A stretch of 64,000 nt of DNA from positions 3,348,001-3,412,000 of the forward strand of contig JARGXX010000068.1 in assembly GCA_030374765.1 (NCBI GenBank), given 5' to 3'. How positions within the stretch are numbered: position 1 is the stretch's first letter; each line of letters opens with the position of its first letter. The notes beneath the pieces were generated by a model. It was given only the letters and a program-made list of their open reading frames with translations, did no database searches and was not told where the DNA came from. Origin of the DNA: Agarophyton chilense (taxonomy: Eukaryota > Rhodophyta > Florideophyceae > Gracilariales > Gracilariaceae). A program made the translations under genes and the position numbers. Positions 29,736 to 42,874 of the stretch are shown here, one piece after another.

Positions 29736-30284
29736 TAAAAAATCGGCAATATACAATCTGGAAAATAGTACCAAGCAAAGGAAGCTGGCTCAATCGAAAT
29801 ACCGAAATAAGCGCGAGCGTCGCTTTAATACGGTGTTTCGCAGAGCAGCTGGTTCTGATGACGAAACAATTGAGCCGTAAATGAAGGAAAATGTACTACT
29901 GTGCACTTGCACATTATTTGCGTTGTTACTTGATCTCGCCAATTAGATTGGACGTTGTCTACATATATGATTAATAAATGCTTATATGTTGTGGTTTTAA
30001 CTATTTACTCTATTTTGGCTCAAATGAATGAAATATACGTTGAAATCGTGGTTTTGCACATTCATGCATTAATTGCGTGCGAGATCTATTGGCTAATTTA
30101 TGTTTTCAGGAATCCTTCAGTATTCTTACTCGGTTTGATTCTCATTGAAAGGGTTCACAAAACATCAAATAAGCTCTCCACTTTTATTTCAACAAAAAGA
30201 AGCCTCCTCAAATGTAGCAGACCTTCATCAATTGACAAGTTAGTATCGAAGATACCTTCGTATTAAAGGTCACTCCTTTCTAGT
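29736..30284. other. AT-rich intergenic stretch
   Basis: Contains the tail of the DDE pseudogene and a short plus-strand ORF (29955-30266, 103 codons) rich in Ile/Leu/Tyr with no recognised domain. Probably non-coding. Confidence 0.35.
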
Positions 30285-30590
30285 TTACATATCCGGGGAG
30301 GAAGCAGCAATACCGACACCGAAGCCAGGGCCAGCAGCAGCCGCGGCAACGTCCTCACCAGCAGCAGCCGCGGCACCAGAGTCCTTGTCGGCGCCGACGG
30401 CAACTGCGTTGTTGCCTGAGGCCATGGAAGCACCACTATTGAATTGAATGGCGGCACCGTTCATCATAGCCGGGACCGGGGTCGGCTCCGGGGTAGTCGG
30501 GACGGCGGTCGGGACGGCGGTCGGGGCACCCATGCGGTCGGCGAAAGCGACGACGGCGAAGGAGAGGAGAATGGCGGCAGTGTACTTCAT
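30285..30590 (-). CDS. Small secreted Ala/Gly-rich protein 1
   Basis: 101 aa from the ATG at 30590, chosen because it begins a clear signal peptide (MKYTAAILLSFAVVAFA). An in-frame ATG 27 codons upstream (30671) would put a polar stretch before it. The mature part is Pro/Thr-rich ('PTAVPTTPEPTPVP'), then Ala/Gly-rich with 'ADKDSG' and a terminal AAGPG...SSP segment. No cysteine is present after the signal peptide. It shares the DKDSG and AAGPG segments with the divergent gene at 31936, so the two form a small family. Likely an extracellular or cell-wall protein; exact function unknown. Confidence 0.75.
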   Translation of the reverse strand: MKYTAAILLSFAVVAFADRMGAPTAVPTAVPTTPEPTPVPAMMNGAAIQFNSGASMASGNNAVAVGADKDSGAAAAAGEDVAAAAAGPGFGVGIAASSPDM

Positions 30591-30690
30591 TTTGTTGATT
30601 GGAGAGTTGTTTGAAGTTTCTGAAATTGATGGAGCTTGATGGGTTGGTGGTGGTGGAAAACACAGAAGCATTCAGTGAGGGGGGATACAA

Positions 30691-30707
30691 CCTTATATAC
30701 TATTGGA
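30691..30707 (-). promoter_or_regulatory. TATA box and CCAAT-like element of secreted protein 1
   Basis: On the minus strand CCAATA is followed by TATATAAGG, about 100 nt upstream of the chosen start codon. This spacing suits a TATA-driven promoter with a ~70-nt leader. Confidence 0.55.
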
Positions 30708-30710
30708 GTC

Positions 30711-31935
30711 GAACGAGTTAGTCCAGCCAGCACTGTTGCTACAGACTCGTTTGGCTCGGCTAAGTCCATACTGAACGATTGTCGAATTATGAGCAATTAT
30801 GTCCTTCTGGACATATTCTTTGCTGGGTCAGAGAATTAGGACTGCAGTTGGCCCCGTTGACTGGCATACTGGTTCACTAATACCGATTACGATGGCTATT
30901 CGGGTAGCCTCACAACGTTCACGAAACTCCTTCTTGTTAACGGTTCAGTGTATCAGTATTGCTTCATTATGCGTCACTTTTGCTGCCCAGCAGCAAGCCC
31001 TTCCACGAAGTTCTTCACTGGCGTTGCCCGGTGGAAAGCTCTTGCATGCCCTTTGCACATTGTCTCACTGGCTGTCTTTGTACAAAAGGCCTGAGAATGA
31101 GGGTACCAACTGTCCAACGTGATCATAGTTTCGCGCTTAAGCGTGTAAATTGTGACAAAGAAAAGGCTACAGGGGGAAAGTTTGCACAAGGTCAGCGATG
31201 GGGGACAAGACTATGAGTCCACTAAAAACTTTCCCTGGAGCCTCTGAAGCTCATCTGTGCTCCTTTACGACATATAGTTAAACCAATATTTCAGAAAGCA
31301 AAGAAAAACGGAAATGGTTCAATCAAACTATGTTTTGAAGGACACCTGATAATTCAGCTTGTGAACACTTTTGAGCCTGTCTCACATACTTCGTTATCTT
31401 CGCATGACAGTTTCTTTGTTATCGAATGTACAGAAAAGTCAGTGATTTGTCACGCGCTCCAAGTTTTTCGTTAGTGACACATTTCTGTCAAAGATGTCCG
31501 GCTCCCACGTCAGCAGAACTGTGTGTCACCATGGCCTTGCAATTGAAAGGGCGCAGCGCTTTTTTCGTGATGACCGCAGCGGGGAAAGTCTACATTGCAT
31601 CATCAGCAAGCTTGATTTTCATCATAAAACACCCTGCAGCTGCAGTATGGTCTTGCAAGCGATTCACTTCATCGGGCCTTCCCTTCCTGCTGTCGAGAGA
31701 GAACGATTGTGCCCGTATGGTTCAGCGTCCGTGGAATATGCCTTCGATGTGTTCCGATTCTGACAGTCAGGAGCCAATGGGTCAACGGAACGAATCAATC
31801 TCCCCTTTCAGAGAGCTACTTAAGCGGCACTCATATCACCACTCGGCTCATGCTACTCACTTCTCTCCAGCACCAGCTGCGCGAGCTTTATTCATCAAGA
31901 CCATAGCCTTTGACTTCTCACTCAACTAACTTAAA
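30711..31935. other. Intergenic region between the two secreted-protein genes
   Basis: About 1.2 kb between head-to-head genes. Plus-strand open stretches (30799-31122, 31426-31929) have no recognisable domain and are judged chance ORFs. Promoter elements for the plus-strand gene should lie near 31800-31930. Confidence 0.4.
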
Positions 31936-32211
31936 ATGATGTCCAAGATCTTTGCTCTTGTTGCTCTCTTCGGCGCCGCCGTGGCCGCCCCGGTCCGTAT
32001 GAGCCGCCACGAGATTGCCGGTCAGCTCGCCGGTGGTGCTGGTTTCGCCGCCATGGGTGACAACTCCGCTGGTGCCGCCGCGGACAAGGACTCTGGTATC
32101 GCCGGTGCCTCCTCCACGGACGGTACCGTCCTTGGTGCCGCTGGCCCCGGAAACGCCCTCGCTGGTGCCTTCGGCCAAGGTTTCTTCGGTCCGGCTTCCC
32201 CTTCTGCATAA
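31936..32211 (+). CDS. Small secreted Ala/Gly-rich protein 2
   Basis: 91 aa starting at ATG 31936 (AAAATGATG). A signal peptide (MMSKIFALVALFGAAVAA) is followed by a Gly/Ala-rich mature chain with 'AADKDSG', 'AAGPG' and a C-terminal 'GFFGPASPSA'. There are no cysteines. The DKDSG-...-AAGPG-...-ASP order is the same as in the gene at 30285-30590. Codon use is strongly GC-biased at third positions compared with the AT-rich surroundings, which indicates a real, probably highly expressed gene. Function unknown. Confidence 0.8.
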   Translation: MMSKIFALVALFGAAVAAPVRMSRHEIAGQLAGGAGFAAMGDNSAGAAADKDSGIAGASSTDGTVLGAAGPGNALAGAFGQGFFGPASPSA

Positions 32212-34313
32212 ATCGTTTAGTTCTTGCACAAGATATGCTGAGTGAAGAATAGGATCCGTCGCTGCATTTCTTCGGCTTCGTTTGTGCGAACTGGATATTT
32301 ACGTCCTCCTCCTATTCGGGGATGCGTGAGTCCAGTCAAAAAGGGCATTGCAACGATTTGCTACCACTAGCACCCGAATCATGCATATGCAGTTTGTGGT
32401 TATGAGTGAGTCCAGGGAAGAGATACAGAAATCTCCTCAAAAACCTTGGATGAAGGCTTCTTTTGAAGGGTAACGCTGAAGGGAATTGCACATAGACTCT
32501 GTGGAAAACCGTAGTCTCTCATCGAGCATTGTAAACGAGTAAAACTTACGGAATGATTTGTCGCTTGTCTTCGTAAAATGGTTTTGTTTTCTTCATAATT
32601 TTTGACTACAAGTACATCCGCTTGACATGCTGTAGAAGACTGGCTTACACTTAAGTTCCGTTCTATGTGAAACTCCAGCGAAGTGGTTGTAGTTAAGATT
32701 CATGTTCGGTCCAAGAATTATTACAGATTCCTGTAGTTTCAGAGTTTTCTAAACAAGTACTTCGTGATTTTGTCTGCATGGTAAAAGCGAGATCTCTCTC
32801 GCTGGTTTTATGCCATACTGAATACAACGCAACTTGTACCAAGGTATGGCTAGCGATCACACCGGCTTAATTTGGGACGATGTCCCCTTCATCCAATAAA
32901 CAGCCGCCCGCTGACATCCCGACAGTCACGAGATAATAAGCGCCATGTCCTCGGCATCCCCGCAAGCGCCTTCTTCTTCCCAAAACGCACCAACCCCTTC
33001 ATGCGCAATGCCACTCTCGATGCGTAAACAAACAGTTCGTCGGAAAAGACAAATCGAACAAGAAACAGTAGAAATAACTATACGTGGGCGCGCATTTCAG
33101 CTGCTTGAAAGTGTGAAGTGTCAGTTCGAACGGTAGCTACAACGTGTAATTTATCTCGCTCAACCACCTACTGTGGCAATGTAGGTAAATAATTACAGAA
33201 TTAACTTACTAATTGGAATTGAACAAATAAATAAAAAAGTATAATTTATTTTAACTTCACTGACTAGTGTCTATACGACCGCTGGCTTCATATGAGGCCA
33301 AACTGTAAACTTACGTGCTGATTTTTAGTAATTGTGACTGGATTTCTTTCCTGTTTTGACCTCCAAGCAGTGAAGACTTGGGTATAACCTATTCAAAAGA
33401 ATATGCGCTTCACGAAACTGCTTTAATGTGATAGAATGCAACTTCAAGAACAAAACCATAAAAAATATATGTTTAACTGATAAGCAGGATAATTTCTATC
33501 TTAGAATATAAAAAGGTATTTTTGGGTGAAAAAACCGTAGTCGCACTCTAAAAAATCGTTTTGAAACTGTATATGAATCAGAACTACATTTAAAAACATA
33601 ACCAATTTCAAATTATCTCCCCGGTCGTATACAAACTAGTCGAGGCACCATTAGGCACTCTTTTCTAGTCTAGCGGTTGTCGCTGGCTCCAGAAGAAAGA
33701 GCAACCACGACGGTGTAGCATGAACTCCTTTTTAGAGAGTTAAAAAAGATTCAACTGCTCTTTTTGTAACCAAAAATGATATTGTTCTGCATTGTCATGT
33801 GCATGACGATGCACGTGCCAATAAAGTACAACAAATAATTGTTTACAAATTACGGTACTGAGTAACAAACTAATGCCCCTACCGCATTCAAGACTCGCTA
33901 AACAATAAATCACATTTAAAACTAAACCGCCTGTTTCAACCCACAATAAAAAAACCTATCCGTCTCCCAATTTTCTGCCAAGCCAAAGCCAATGAAATTA
34001 TAAATAGAGCGCTAGTTGCTGCAAGTTGTCGCTTTGAATTTGATGTTTTCAAAATGAAGAGAATCGTTATTGAACTAAATAAAGACTCTAAATCCAAATA
34101 CAAAGCAGTAATACTAACTGATGATGCCTTGAGGTGTTCCTGGAGAAGCAATTGTTCTGTGAAGTATAGAATCTTGAAGAAAAAAAGTCGCATAAATACT
34201 TCAAAGAAAAACATCTCGCTCGAGTTTGAACCGGTTTTGATACTTTGAAATAAATTCAGTGAAAAAAACAACAATTTTTTCCATACCCTAAAAGAGTCTG
34301 TAATGTTGATTAA
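32212..34313. other. AT-rich intergenic region with weak small ORFs
   Basis: Two weak candidates are noted: 32945-33136 plus (63 aa, Ser/Pro-rich N-terminus, then a basic stretch, ATG in good context) and 34054-34248 plus (64 aa, Lys-rich). Neither has a recognised domain or supporting context. The rest shows no gene or repeat I could recognise. Confidence 0.35.
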
Positions 34314-34614
34314 TGTCGCGCAATCACCTCTGGGGTCTGCTACTGTCTTGTCTCAGGAGCGTGGTGATGCTCAACCTTAAAAGGTAGACGTGATAAACCT
34401 CGATGGTGAAAGGGCACCGTAAAATCCCGCAGGAGCAAACGGCGGGGCAACTAGCCTATACCGTGTAGGTGAACGATGGTAGGCGTCGACGCGCGGTAAA
34501 ACCTATGTGGTAGTTGAGAAACAATGAACCAAAAGGTATAGTTTTGCCCCAAGTGGTGCCTGTCTTTATCAGAATAGGGCGTAGGAGGTGCAGTTCCCTA
34601 TATGCAGTGGAATG
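34314..34614 (+). repeat. Dispersed repeat R, left half, split by gypsy copy A
   Basis: Matches 7065-7365. The match stops exactly at the retrotransposon insertion point and resumes at 46335. Confidence 0.85.
34610..34614 (+). repeat. 5-bp target-site duplication GAATG (left)
   Basis: GAATG directly precedes the LTR here and recurs at 46335-46339 directly after the other LTR. The uninterrupted repeat at 7065-7476 has a single site at the same place. Confidence 0.9.
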
Positions 34615-35528
34615 TGTAGAGCAACGCCCAGTTAGGGGAAACTTGAAGATGCAACTCATAGAATGAGGATTGAACCCTCCGAGGGTTATGATTATGATCC
34701 CCTCTAAGGTGTGCTGAGGTGGCACTTTTTTCTGGTTAGAATTCGCCTATAAGGGAAAATTCGGATGGCCCACGGTTGGATTGGCCCCGTGATACACGTG
34801 GCTTAATTTTGGCACCGAATTTCGGATATTTTTAGAACGTTGGACTTTTGGGCCCTGACAGTTGGATCTCCACGTGTATGGCCCTGAGCAGGTGTGCACT
34901 ACTGTAGAGTTTAGTTAGTGGGCCCTACTTAGGGAGATGAGATCTGACAGTCCGAAGCTCAGAGTAAATGGGAACCAAGGTTGGTCTTCGATACCTTTAG
35001 AGGTTCCTCGTCGCCATCGTTTCGGCCTTACAACCCGGAACGGGCTCTGGTTAGCAACGCCTGCGTAGGGACACGACTCCACTTGGAGAGTGCCCACGTT
35101 TGGGTTCCGTGCAACCACCCCCTTGGGACCGCTCAGACGACCTGCGTGCACGATACCCCGTGGGGGTTCTGCTTACTTGTTGCGTGCTTTTTGTGTTTCC
35201 TTTCGAGGACAGGTTTTCGCCCCTGTATTGGGTTTCTTTTGTTGTTTCGCCCCTTTTCTGGTTCTCGGGTCCGGTGCCTGTCAGTGCCCGACCCTCGCCC
35301 CGTTTTTCCTCTTCGCCGGGTTTTCCCCCATTCTTTGGGACACCCATACCCATTCCCGACCCAACGGTTTCTACCCCTCACCTCCGTCGGTACTGCCGGA
35401 ATCCCCCGTGGGAGTTACACCCCACACTACGGGTGGAACGGAGGGCTCTGTCTCTGAGTCTGCCTCCCCCAGGGAGCAAGGCTTCGAACACCTTGAGAGC
35501 ACTTCCCGTCGCCGGGTTTTGCTCCACA
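34615..35528 (+). repeat. 5' LTR of gypsy copy A (914 bp)
   Basis: Begins TGTAGAGCAAC, ends TTTTGCTCCACA. The same length and sequence, with few differences, occur at 45421-46334 and in reverse at 54833-55746. Confidence 0.95.
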
Positions 35529-35530
35529 AG

Positions 35531-35549
35531 TGGTCTCGCGGCTTAGAAT
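35531..35549 (+). promoter_or_regulatory. Primer-binding site of gypsy copy A
   Basis: TGGTCTCGCGGCTTAGAAT begins two bases after the LTR. It starts with TGG, the complement of a tRNA CCA end. Related sites follow the LTRs of elements C and E. The tRNA was not identified. Confidence 0.7.
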
Positions 35550-35755
35550 CCGTTCTCGGACTTTTGGGTTGGTCATCCACGTGTTGGAATATCTCTTGGA
35601 AGAGGAAGCACCGTCGTGAAGATGTGTTGTAGTGGTCCCCTTTGGAAAGGGTGGAATTGGTTTTTATTTTTGTTTTGTGTTACGTCATCCGTTCTCCGGG
35701 AATCTCGTGATCGAATTTCATCGTTACCCCGAATCGTCGGTGTCGTGTCTGCAGC

Positions 35756-37790
35756 ATGTCGCCGCCTACCCGTGGTTCCAGGACTGGATCGAACCGTCAA
35801 GCGGATTCAGTGCCCCCGGCCCCGCCTAGGTCGAGGAGCTCAATTCCCGAAGGTCGGAACGATTCCGGTATCCATCCGGACACTCGGAGAGCACCCTCAG
35901 TGGTTTCAGGTCCTCGAGAAGTCGTGGCTGTGGGCCCAGCTCCAGTGGTGGAGACCCCCTCAGCAGCACCCCGAAGTCGGGCCGACCCTGAATTACAGCG
36001 CCTGGAGACTCGAATCGATATCGCCAACGCGGCTCATGTCGAGCTCCTTCAGGGGGTTACTACCCTCCGCCTCAAGGTGGAGGACGCCCCGGTGCGGGGA
36101 GTCGCCGATGACCTTCGTACCCTGAGGAGGGATGTGAACTCCCTTTTGGAAAGCTTTGGTACCCCTGGGGTCTTTATCCAGGAGTACCGGAGCCTCGTGG
36201 AGGAACAACGCGTGCAAGCGGAACGCTTCCGAGCTCGGCTGGACACCCTCGAGGCCATTATCCGTATGGACGGAGACGCAGAAGCCTCGAAGGATAAACC
36301 CGACGTTTCGGAAGACGAAGAACACCGCTCCGCTAAACGGGACCGCCGCAAGTCCAAGAAGAGGGTTCACCTCCAAGAGGATTTATCGGATTCCGATCCC
36401 AATCGCTCGCCATCGAGTTCGTCCGTCCTCCGAATCTTCGGATAGTGAAGATGAACTCCGGTCATCCCGGGCAACTCGGTCGAAGGCTACTTACACCTCT
36501 CAAGGGGAAATCCGTACCCGGAAGAAGGGTAGGAAACACCTTGGATTAAGGGAGCTGAAGCCGACGAATCCTCTCTATTGGAAGCTGCTATTGTACCGCT
36601 ATTACCGGTTGGATAACCCTTCGGGAGATCGAACATCCCGCGGAACGGGTAAGGTCAAGGACTACATCAAAAGGCTGAGCATCACCCTACAGAAGAGGGA
36701 GTTCACAGGAACAGACCCAATTCTGGTGCTCGATTTCCTTGCGAGGTTCGTCCAGGAGGCTGACATCCTCGGTATGAGTGAAGCGCAAGCGTATCTGGCA
36801 TTACCCTATTTCTTAAAGGGGATGGCTGAAGACCAGTTCAACTCCGTCCGTGGATCATCCCGAGCCTCGGAAGGGGGAGTCACGTGCTGGCCCGAAACGG
36901 TGCAGTACCTCTTGAGGTCATACGCTACTGGAAATGCGATTCAGGAAGCAATCCTTGCATTAAGGGATACGCGGCAGAAGCCGATGGAAACCGAAACGGT
37001 GTATTCAACTCGCTTGAATAAAGCGTTTCACCGATGCGGGAATGTATTCCCCGCCTACGAGAGATGCTCCATGTTTGTGGATGGTTTAGACCCCTCGATA
37101 AGGGCATTGGTTGCCCGACATCGGGAAGAGAAGCGCAAGCTGACCTACTTGGAACTGGTTCAGTACGCCCAGGCTGAGGGGGATACTCTCCGTGCCCGGT
37201 AGAACCGAAAGAGTCGGCCGACACGTGCACTCCTCGCCGATGGAGGTAACTCGTCTTTGTCACTCGCAGGAGGCCCTGCCCCTGTGGGGGTCAATGATAA
37301 CATTCACTTCATGGGAAGTAACCCCGAATCTATGGGTACGTCTGAGTTGCCGTCGACATCCGCTCCGACCACGGATGAAGAACCTGCGCTCTATACCCAC
37401 GGACGGAGGGTGCCAGCCGCATCGCTACCTTTTGCGAATACCGCTGCTCGGTTCTCTCGCCCCGGATGGAGGGATACAGCACCACGTCGCGTGGATTCAC
37501 GTCCACAACCAAACCCGGCAGAGCTGATTTGCTATTTGTGTTACCTCCGTGGTCACAAAGCACCAGACTGCACATTTCCCCTGCGGGAGGGTTCACGAAT
37601 TATCGCTCAGTACGAGGCTCTGACCCCTGAGGAGAAAGCTCGAGTCCCGAGTAGGTCCTATGAAGAACAAAGGATACTCCGAGCTCAGCTTGCTGACAGG
37701 GATACAGAACTTGTACCCGCGAACGGGGAACAACCGGTCCCCTTCGACGCAGCTGCACCGAATTCGGTGGGGTCCGCTTCGAAAAACTAA
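35756..37790 (+). pseudogene. gag of gypsy copy A, frameshifted
   Basis: Starts at ATG 35756. The N-terminal ~215 residues are disordered, then coiled and acidic. A one-base frameshift near 36415 is needed to continue into the capsid-like region ('LKPTNPLYWKLLLYRYYRLD', 'SEAQAYLALPYFLKGM', 'YSTRLNKAFHRCG'). A TAG stop (37200-37202) replaces CAG of copy B. After it lies the nucleocapsid zinc knuckle C-x2-C-x4-H-x4-C (CYLCYLRGHKAPDC, ~37530-37571). The frame ends at 37790 and overlaps no sense pol ATG, so pol is presumably made by frameshifting. Confidence 0.85.
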
Positions 37791-37792
37791 AC

Positions 37793-40700
37793 TTGGGAGT
37801 CTCCCCTGCGGGAGGGGCGTCTTCTAAGCCGGAGTTGAAGACGGCCGAGGCGCTCCAGCTTCGCTCCCCAGCTGTGACTATCCTTTCAATGAGAACGGCT
37901 GACACCGACGTTAACTCGGGATACTTTAGTGTCCTCCGTCGCCCGTGGATACGGTCCCGTAATCTCCGTATTCCAGATCGAGTTGTGGTAATGGCCAAGC
38001 GGAATTATAAAGTATTCGCCGACTTCGGCCTGTCCAACCAGTTTATGGTTCGTCAAATATCTGTCCTGGATACAGGAGCCGCTCCTAACTTAATTCATGT
38101 TGAATTGTTACCCCGCTGCTCCCGGTTCAAGTTCGTACCGGTCCACGTTTGGATATCGCCGATGCGAACAACAACCCGCTACGGACACTGGGTACAATTT
38201 CCCTCATGGTTAGGTTAGGCTCCTATCTCGTTCAGCTAGAGTTTATTGTATGCAAGTCACTTGCAGCACCAGTCATACTGGGTTGTGACTTTTGCGACCG
38301 CTTCGTGGAAGCCATCCGTCCTCGGAATAGAACTGTGGAACTCGAAGACGGGTCTACGATCCCAATTGTTCGTAAACCCTTACAGGGAGCAGCGCGAACT
38401 CGCGTTCCTCTCCCTGTCGCGCAGGAATCTGTGAAGAAGGACCCGGTGTCTACACGGGTAAAGGTTGCGAAGTCAGTGGCTATCCCGCCAGAAACCCAGG
38501 TTTGGGTCACAGTTGTTACCAAACAAATTGGTGTGTATGTGGTACAAACGAACCCGTCTCTGTATACGCGGCGTCAACTCGCCCTTGCGAATGGGGTTGT
38601 CTCCGTGGAACCGGATAAACCTTTCAAGGTTTTGGTAGCCAACTTTGGAAAGACAACGCAGCATTTGGTCAAACACCAGATCCTGGGTTCTGTTCTTCCA
38701 CACCCGCATGCGGTCGTACCTACAAAGATCTCTATCGCAGAGGTCCTTGGTGTGGCGGACCCTAAGGAGGGGGGGGACACTGCCGAAATCGCGGAAGACG
38801 GTGAGCATACGACTGCAGCTCCACACGCTGAACACTTTAAACCTCAGAAGGTTGCGGCCCCTATCACTGGAGCAGACCAGACGGATCCTGTTCAGTAATT
38901 GGAGAAATGGGATCTCAACCATGTACCCGCATCTCATCGGGAGAAGCTGAGGCACATGCTTTGTGAATTTACCCCCATGTGGGATGGTTCCCTTGGAACT
39001 ATTGGGATTACAGAACACCGCATCGACTTGTTACCGAACACTCGGCCTATTGCCCAACACCCTTACAGGGCTGGACCGAAAGCTCGGGAAGAGGAGAAAT
39101 CTCAGGTGGAGAAGATGCTTAAAGCGGGCGTAATTGAACCTGCCCAGTCCGCTTGGGCCTCACCAGTGGTGTTAGTTCCGAAACCGGATGGATCGTGGCG
39201 TTTCTGCATCGATTACAGACGCCTGAACGAGGTAACCATTAAGGATGTGTACCCGATCACTCGGATGGACGAATACATCGACTCCCTTGGGAGCGCTACT
39301 GTTTTCTCTACCCTCGACGCCAATTCGGGCTACTGGCAAGTCCCTATTAGGGAGGAAGATCGAGACAAAACGGCTTTCGTGTGTCATCAAGGACTTTTCC
39401 GATTCCGGAGGATGCCTTTTGGGTTGACAAATGCCCCCGCAACGTTTCAACGGGCGATAGACATTCTGTTGGCTCCCTTCAAGTGGAGGACGTGTCTAGT
39501 GTATTTAGACGACATTATTGTCTTCTCCAACAACCCGGATGACCACCTCGTACACGTCAGGGACGTAATTAAGATACTCCACGACGCGGGAATCACCTTG
39601 AAACTCAAGAAGTGCGAGTTTTTCACCGATTCGGTTAAGTATCTGGGTCATATCATCCGTCCCGGACAGCTTTCAATCGATGAAGTACGAGTGAAATCCT
39701 TGAAGGAAGCAAAACACCCGAAAACTCAAACGGAGTTGCGATCCTTCTTAGGTCTGTGTAACGTGTATCGCCGATTCGTCCCGAGCTTTGCGGATATTGC
39801 CACCCCCCTCAACAGGCTCCTGACGAAGGGACAACCAGTTGAACTGGAACCTTTTGGCGACGCGGAAGCGTCTGCCTTCACGGCACTGGTGAATGCCGTA
39901 ACATCACCGCCAATCTTGGCTCTACCCAATCCTGGGCTCCCTTACGAAGTGGACACCGATGCTAGTGCAAACCAAGTAGGGTGTGCACTGTTCCAATCCT
40001 CTGAGGATGTTGAACGTCACCCTATTGAGTACTGGTCACGTTCCCTGAATATCCATGAAAGGAACTACTCGGTCTCCGAGAAAGAATGTTTAGCAGTTGT
40101 GTGGGCCTTGGCTACACTTCGCCCCTATCTGATGGGTACTCGTTTCAAAGTCCATACGGACCATGCATGCTTGCGTTGGCTCCTGGAGATCTCCGAACCC
40201 TCGGGCCGCCTTATGCGCTGGCGTCTCCGACTGTCGGAATTCGACTTTGAGATCCTGTACAAGAAAGGGAAGCTGAACACTCAGGCTGATGCACTATCCC
40301 GCTTGGGAACCACAGCGGAAACGGAACCCTACGAGGACGATGACATCCCATGTTTTATGGTATCAGACCTCGAGGAAGGAGCTCAACCGCTGACGGATGA
40401 TGTTTGTGACGATATACTCGTCAACGAGAGTCTGGATTCGCCGACCGGCTCTTTTATACATATCTCTCCAGAGGAGATGATACGCGAGCAACAGCTCGAC
40501 CCATTCTGTACACGGATTCGGGCTCGCCTCAACGGAGGATTTCAGTTACCTTTCGAGGACGACGATCAGGGTTACCTAATCAGGACCGTTGGACCTCGCC
40601 CGAGGATAGTGGTGCCGCACACCCTACAACAGAGGTTATTACACCTCACTCACTATGTGAAGGTTGGCGCCCACCCCGGGGGAAGAAAACTGTACCTCAC

Positions 40701-42324
40701 GTTGAGAAGGGACTTTTACTGGCCGGCAATGGCATTCGATTGTTACGCCGTCAGACGGGCCTGCGCCAATTGCGCCAAGAATGACGTCAAACTTCGGAAG
40801 CACTCTAAGAAGTTGACGCTGTTCCCGGCACGGGCTCCACTCTAATTCGTGGCCATAGACATCCTAGGGGAGTTTATCAGGACGCCCCGAGGTCATCGGT
40901 ATCTGCTTGTCATTTCTGACAGATTCCCTAAGCTAACGAGAACTGTGCCGCTGAAGCGGACCACCGCCGCTACCGTCGCGCAAGCGTTCGTGACCCATTG
41001 GGTGTTCGTATATGGACCGCCGGTGCAGTTGTTATCCGACAACGGAGGGCAATTCGCATCAAAGTTCTTTCAGGATGTATGTCGAATCCTTGATGTAAGG
41101 AATTTATTTTTTACTACGTATCACCCTCAGGGGAATGGCCAGGTGGAGAGGTTTAACCGCACGATACTCAACGCTTTGAGATCGTATGTTGCGGATCACC
41201 CCAAAAATTGGGACTTGTACACAGACGCTATCACGTATGCATATAACACCCAGGTACATCGGGTTACATCGTTATCCCCATTCGAACTGGTACTGTCGAG
41301 GACACCGCCGCCGGTCGCCATCGAGGCTCAACCGACGCTGTCGACGTACCCGTCAACGGGATTGTACCGAGAAGCCTGGAAGGAGTGGCTTACGAAGATG
41401 GTGCCGATAGCCCGGAAAGCAATGGACAAAGCTCAACGCGCCTACAAGAAGGACTTTGATAATCGGGTTCGCAAACCTCTACCTCAGGTGGAGCCCGACG
41501 ACTTCGTCTTCCTTCGAAAGGAATACTACAATCCTGAAAAGGAACGTAGGCACAAGCTTTCGCCAATTGTGGACGGACCCTATCGGGTGGTTTCTGTAGA
41601 CCCGGACACGGTGGTATTGGATATCGCTAACCGCCACGAACGGATCTCCAGGGACCGCATCACACGAGCGCCCAACCCAAATGTGGAAGTGGTGTCGGCA
41701 CCAACGCCCTCCACAGGGGATGATTCAACGGAAGTTAACCCGTCAGGCGGAGATTCGGACACCCGCCTCGTTATACTTCCGCACCCAGAACGTGGTTTAA
41801 CCGACCTACCGGAAACTTCGGATACTCCGGAACCTGGGCCCGCTCCCTCAAGAGCCCAGTCAACGAACGCTTACAGAGTTACTCCCCCACCGGAGGTAAT
41901 CGAGCCTCCTGGCTCTCCGCCTAAGGAGGGGGAGGAGGACTTAGTTCCTTCGCAGGACGATATTTCGGCGTCAGCCAGTCGCCCTAACGGGGAATCTAGT
42001 TCTCGCAGTGAGACGGCGAGCCCGACCGAGCCGGCGACAGAGAAGTCACAACCCCAGCGTATGGGTAGCGACATCACCGCCGACCCAGCCGAGCACGACG
42101 TCAGAAAAGATGACGAAAACCCGCCTAGGGAGAGTCGTGTGGAGAACTCCGCACCCGGAACGCCTACAGAGCCGACGATCACCCGCCGCCGCGGACGAGA
42201 CACTGAGGTGTCGCACACTCAAACCCCGCTTTCTCGGGCACGAGCTGTGTCAGCGGACCCGCAGGGGGAAGATCTCGACGACGAGGTTGACCAAATTTGG
42301 CTCTCCGTTATGGAATGGGAATAG
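37793..42324 (+). pseudogene. pol of gypsy copy A: protease, RT, RNase H, integrase, with inactivating changes
   Basis: Protease has an intact DTGA (~38070), but a frameshift follows at ~38110-38150. The reading then stops at TAA 38896-38898 (GAA in copy B), resumes through RT (YLDDIIVF) and RNase H (DTDASANQ), and stops again at TAA 40843-40845 (GAA in copy B). Integrase continues with three acidic residues (VAIDIL, LLSDNGGQF, GNGQVERFN) and a GPY/F-type module ('SPIVDGPYRVVSVD'). A ~230-residue Pro/Ser/Glu-rich tail ends at 42324. Four domains in gypsy order identify the family. Both stops are single-base changes, so inactivation is recent. Confidence 0.9.
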
Positions 42325-42874
42325 GAACTCCTATGGAGACACTGGAACCCTCAGGAATGGGAAAGAAATGAGTGAGACCCGTCGGGGACAGCTCAGGAGA
42401 GTGCTAGCGCGTGTCGAAAGCGCCACCTCACATCCACTTGCGGAGTGGCAACCGGCGCCCGCGCATTTATGTGGCACACGTCGAATGGCACCGAGCCAAT
42501 CAAAAGGCTCTGACGACCAACCGTCGCGCAAACCGCCTCCGTCGCACGGCGCGTTGCACAAGAGCAACCTTCGTCCCCGTAGCTTGGGTTGACGTTGAAG
42601 TCTTACCCCCCTGAGATCGGAGACGCTACCGCGTCGCGGTTTCTCAACCGTCACGGAATCTAAGAACATTGTCGTTATCGGAAAGATCTCAGCTTTAAGA
42701 AGAACCCAAAACTGGGCCGTTTTGACTCCGTAGACGGAAGTTACCACGTAGCCCACAGGCCACTCGGCGCCGTTCGGACGAAGTGCTGAGACCCGCTCGC
42801 AACACGGAAAAAAACCCACCGGGGTGTGTCTAGACCCTACGTTGACACCCTCAAGGGAACTAGAGCGTTCCAAG

